A DNA stretch of 6,921 bases, taken from assembly GCA_014381165.1 (NCBI GenBank), contig JACMIM010000651.1:1-6921 (forward strand). The letters run 5' to 3'. The DNA is from Roseiflexaceae bacterium (lineage in GTDB: Bacteria > Chloroflexota > Chloroflexia > Chloroflexales > Roseiflexaceae). Of the stretch, positions 5,685 through 6,921 are shown one piece after another; within the stretch, counting starts at the first letter, position 1; each line of letters starts with the position of its first letter. The notes beneath the pieces were generated by a model, which made no database searches, was not told the DNA's origin, and worked only from the letters and a program-made list of their open reading frames with translations. A program made the position numbers and the translations under genes.

Positions 5685-6119
5685 CTACGGCTGGCGCACC
5701 ACGCTGCCGCGCACCTCGCCGGTCGCAAGATTGAACACCAGCGTAACGATTGAGATCAGTACGCCGCCGAGCACCGCCGCCCAAAGGCCATCGATACGAA
5801 AGACCACACCAACTTGAGCTGCGAGTTGGGCCGTCAGCAACAGCATAGCCGCATTGATCACAAGCCCAAAAAGACCAAAGGTCATGAGAATCAGTGGGCA
5901 GGTCAGCACGGCTATCAGCGGGCGTAGCAGTGCATTAACCAGGCCAAATAGTACGGCTACAACGCCAAGTTGCCAACCTGGCCCTGCAAATTCGATCCCC
6001 GGCACGATCAGCACGGCGAGGAAAATCGCCAGCGTGCTGACCAACCAGCGCATGACTAGGCGAACGATCTGCTCCCACAGGCGTGGCTGTGGGGCTGTCG
6101 GTTGTGGCTGAGAATTCAT
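5685..6119 (-). CDS. Phage holin family 4 (superfamily IV) membrane protein
   Basis: The 144-residue protein has four hydrophobic segments (about 21-43, 50-68, 74-98, 110-131). It carries the family pattern FGLVNALLRPLI, then TFGLFGLVINAAML, then FRIDGLWAAVLGG and ISIV. These match the widespread 'phage holin family protein' group related to mycobacteriophage holin IV. Most chromosomal members are not in prophages and their role is unknown; nothing phage-like surrounds this one, so a lysis function is not implied. The start has a weak GTGAG-like site about 6 nt upstream. The TetR gene ends 45 bp upstream on the same strand, suggesting a two-gene transcript. The stop lies 6 bp from that of the convergent DUF4097 gene. 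Confidence 0.88.
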   Translation of the reverse strand: MNSQPQPTAPQPRLWEQIVRLVMRWLVSTLAIFLAVLIVPGIEFAGPGWQLGVVAVLFGLVNALLRPLIAVLTCPLILMTFGLFGLVINAAMLLLTAQLAAQVGVVFRIDGLWAAVLGGVLISIVTLVFNLATGEVRGSVVRQP

Positions 6120-6164
6120 ACACGCTCACTGCATGGGGCTGCGTATCGCACAAGGCTACAGCCG

Positions 6165-6755
6165 CTATTCGAGGCCATTCAGCAAAAACTGTGTGACATG
6201 GTCGGCAACTTGCTCCACGCTGCCGCCCGTAAGCCGCGACAGATGGCGGAACGCCTGCGGGGTCAGCAGTTCCATGCAAAGCGCAGCACGAACATCTGGG
6301 TCGCCCGCTGCGAAGATGGCAGCACGCTGGCCTTCGGCGATGGTGTGTTGCAACATCTCATACACGGCAGCGTACAATTCGCGTTGCTGCGCGGCGGTGC
6401 CGTCGTCCTGGCTTGGGGCTGGGTCAAGCAAGGCTGGCTGCTGCTCGCAGCACCGGTACAATGTCCGCACCAGCGCAGCTAAGGCCATACGTGCATCGCC
6501 ACAGCTTGCAGCAGCCTGCTGTAAACTTTGACGTGTGTCATAGCATACATCGTGGCTGATCGCGGCGAACAGATGCTCTTTGCTGGGAAAGCGCCGGTAC
6601 ACCGTGCCAACGCCAACTCCAGCCCGCCGGGCGACTTCTTCCATGGTTACGCTGCTGCCGCGCTCGGCAAAAAGCTCGCCCGCCGCCGCCAACACGCGCT
6701 CAAGATTACGTACCATATCGCGCCGTTCACGCCGCACGCCTGTCGACTGCTGCAT
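6165..6755 (-). CDS. TetR/AcrR family transcriptional regulator
   Basis: The 196-residue protein has an N-terminal TetR helix-turn-helix: VLAAAGELFAERG (21-33), VTMEEVARRAGVG (36-48) and the recognition helix region VGTVYRRFPSKEHLF (49-63). The remainder (about 70-196) is a helical ligand-binding and dimer domain ending in FLLNGLE. TetR proteins bind palindromic operators as dimers and usually release DNA on binding a small ligand; the ligand here is unknown. I chose the ATG at 6753-6755 because AAAGG (minus strand of 6764-6768) lies 8 nt ahead. The longer frame would start at a TTG (6801-6803) that lies upstream of the likely -10 box. Its likely partner is the holin-like gene 45 bp downstream. 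Self-regulation is typical of the family, but I could not identify a clear operator. Confidence 0.92.
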   Translation of the reverse strand: MQQSTGVRRERRDMVRNLERVLAAAGELFAERGSSVTMEEVARRAGVGVGTVYRRFPSKEHLFAAISHDVCYDTRQSLQQAAASCGDARMALAALVRTLYRCCEQQPALLDPAPSQDDGTAAQQRELYAAVYEMLQHTIAEGQRAAIFAAGDPDVRAALCMELLTPQAFRHLSRLTGGSVEQVADHVTQFLLNGLE

Positions 6756-6763
6756 CTGCCCAA

Positions 6764-6768
6764 CCTTT
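6764..6768 (-). promoter_or_regulatory. Ribosome binding site of the TetR gene
   Basis: On the minus strand AAAGG lies 8 nt before the ATG at 6755. It supports the ATG start over the upstream TTG at 6803. Confidence 0.55.
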
Positions 6769-6788
6769 GAATAGTGCCTATCGCGGCC

Positions 6789-6797
6789 AGTATAGCA
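6789..6797 (-). promoter_or_regulatory. Candidate extended -10 promoter of TetR gene
   Basis: The minus strand reads TGCTATACT, an extended -10 (TGn plus TATACT, five of six to TATAAT). Transcription would begin near 6782, leaving a leader of roughly 27 nt that contains the ribosome binding site. No good -35 box is seen at 17-18 nt, which extended -10 promoters can tolerate. Confidence 0.4.
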
Positions 6798-6847
6798 TGG
6801 CAAGCAGAAAAACGGAAGCGGTGTTCCAGATAAGTGTGTGGCATAAT

Positions 6848-6889
6848 GTTAGGACTTACGCAGTTGGCGACTTCAGCCTGCGGCAGCAT
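6848..6889 (-). repeat. Core repeat, copy E
   Basis: Read on the minus strand it begins ATGCTGCCGCAGGC and ends CTGCGTAAGTCCTAAC. It is preceded by the same TTTTCC as copy B and matches copies A and B at about 36 and 33 of 40 positions. It points toward the TetR gene, upstream of its candidate promoter. Confidence 0.75.
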
Positions 6890-6900
6890 GGAAAATTTAT

Positions 6901-6921
6901 CTTTTTTGTTTCGTTTTTTGG
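6901..6921. repeat. Hairpin arm cut by the window edge
   Basis: GTTTCGTTTTTTGG at 6908-6921 matches the left arm of the hairpin at 4292-4305 with one mismatch. The neighbouring A/T-rich spacer also matches: its reverse complement contains ACAAAAAAG, as at 73-81. The other arm and any second core copy should lie just beyond the window. Confidence 0.6.

Noticed and set aside
5685..6119. Prophage remnant indicated by the holin-family gene
   Set aside because: No other phage gene is present; the family is widespread on bacterial chromosomes outside prophages.
6756..6803. TTG start for the TetR gene
   Set aside because: It would lie upstream of the candidate -10 box, and the ATG at 6755 has its own ribosome binding site.

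Overview
The window looks like chromosomal DNA from a GC-rich bacterium, most likely a Chloroflexota (Chloroflexia-type) genome. This rests on the protein mix, the codon usage and the style of the intergenic repeats. It is an inference from gene flavour; no marker gene such as rRNA is present to settle it. I see no tRNA, rRNA, CRISPR array, transposase, integrase or phage structural cluster.

Layout: 1-358 is gene-free and built from repeats (homopolymer tracts, hairpins, two copies of a 40-bp core repeat). A large exported penicillin-acylase-family Ntn-hydrolase follows (359-2770, +), then a four-helix membrane protein of unknown function (2890-3441, +). A perfect 26-bp-stem hairpin (3557-3617) sits in the convergent gap before a YacP/Rae1-like NYN ribonuclease gene (3660-4217, -). 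A 378-bp divergent intergenic region (4218-4595) carries a palindrome-like repeat element and a second GC-rich hairpin module. Next come a membrane-anchored DUF4097 beta-repeat protein (4596-5678, +) and, only 6 bp away tail-to-tail, a phage-holin-family-4 membrane protein (5685-6119, -). Upstream of the latter on the same strand is a TetR/AcrR regulator (6165-6755, -), and the two probably form a small operon. The right edge (6848-6921) is another copy of the repeat, cut off in the middle of its hairpin.

The genes do not make an obvious single pathway. The acylase, the four-helix protein, DUF4097 and the holin-like protein are all envelope-located; the NYN nuclease and the TetR protein are cytoplasmic. 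What ties the window together is the interspersed repeat family. A core starting GCTGCCGCAGGC and ending near CTGCGTAAGTCCTA lies upstream of the acylase, NYN, DUF4097 and TetR genes. Each of these copies is oriented toward the neighbouring gene start and paired with a hairpin whose arms contain a CGTTTTTTGG/CCAAAAAACG-type sequence. The repeat also contributes a spurious ATG reading frame (MLPQAEVANCV...) that could mislead start calls. This family is the best candidate here for something not well described.
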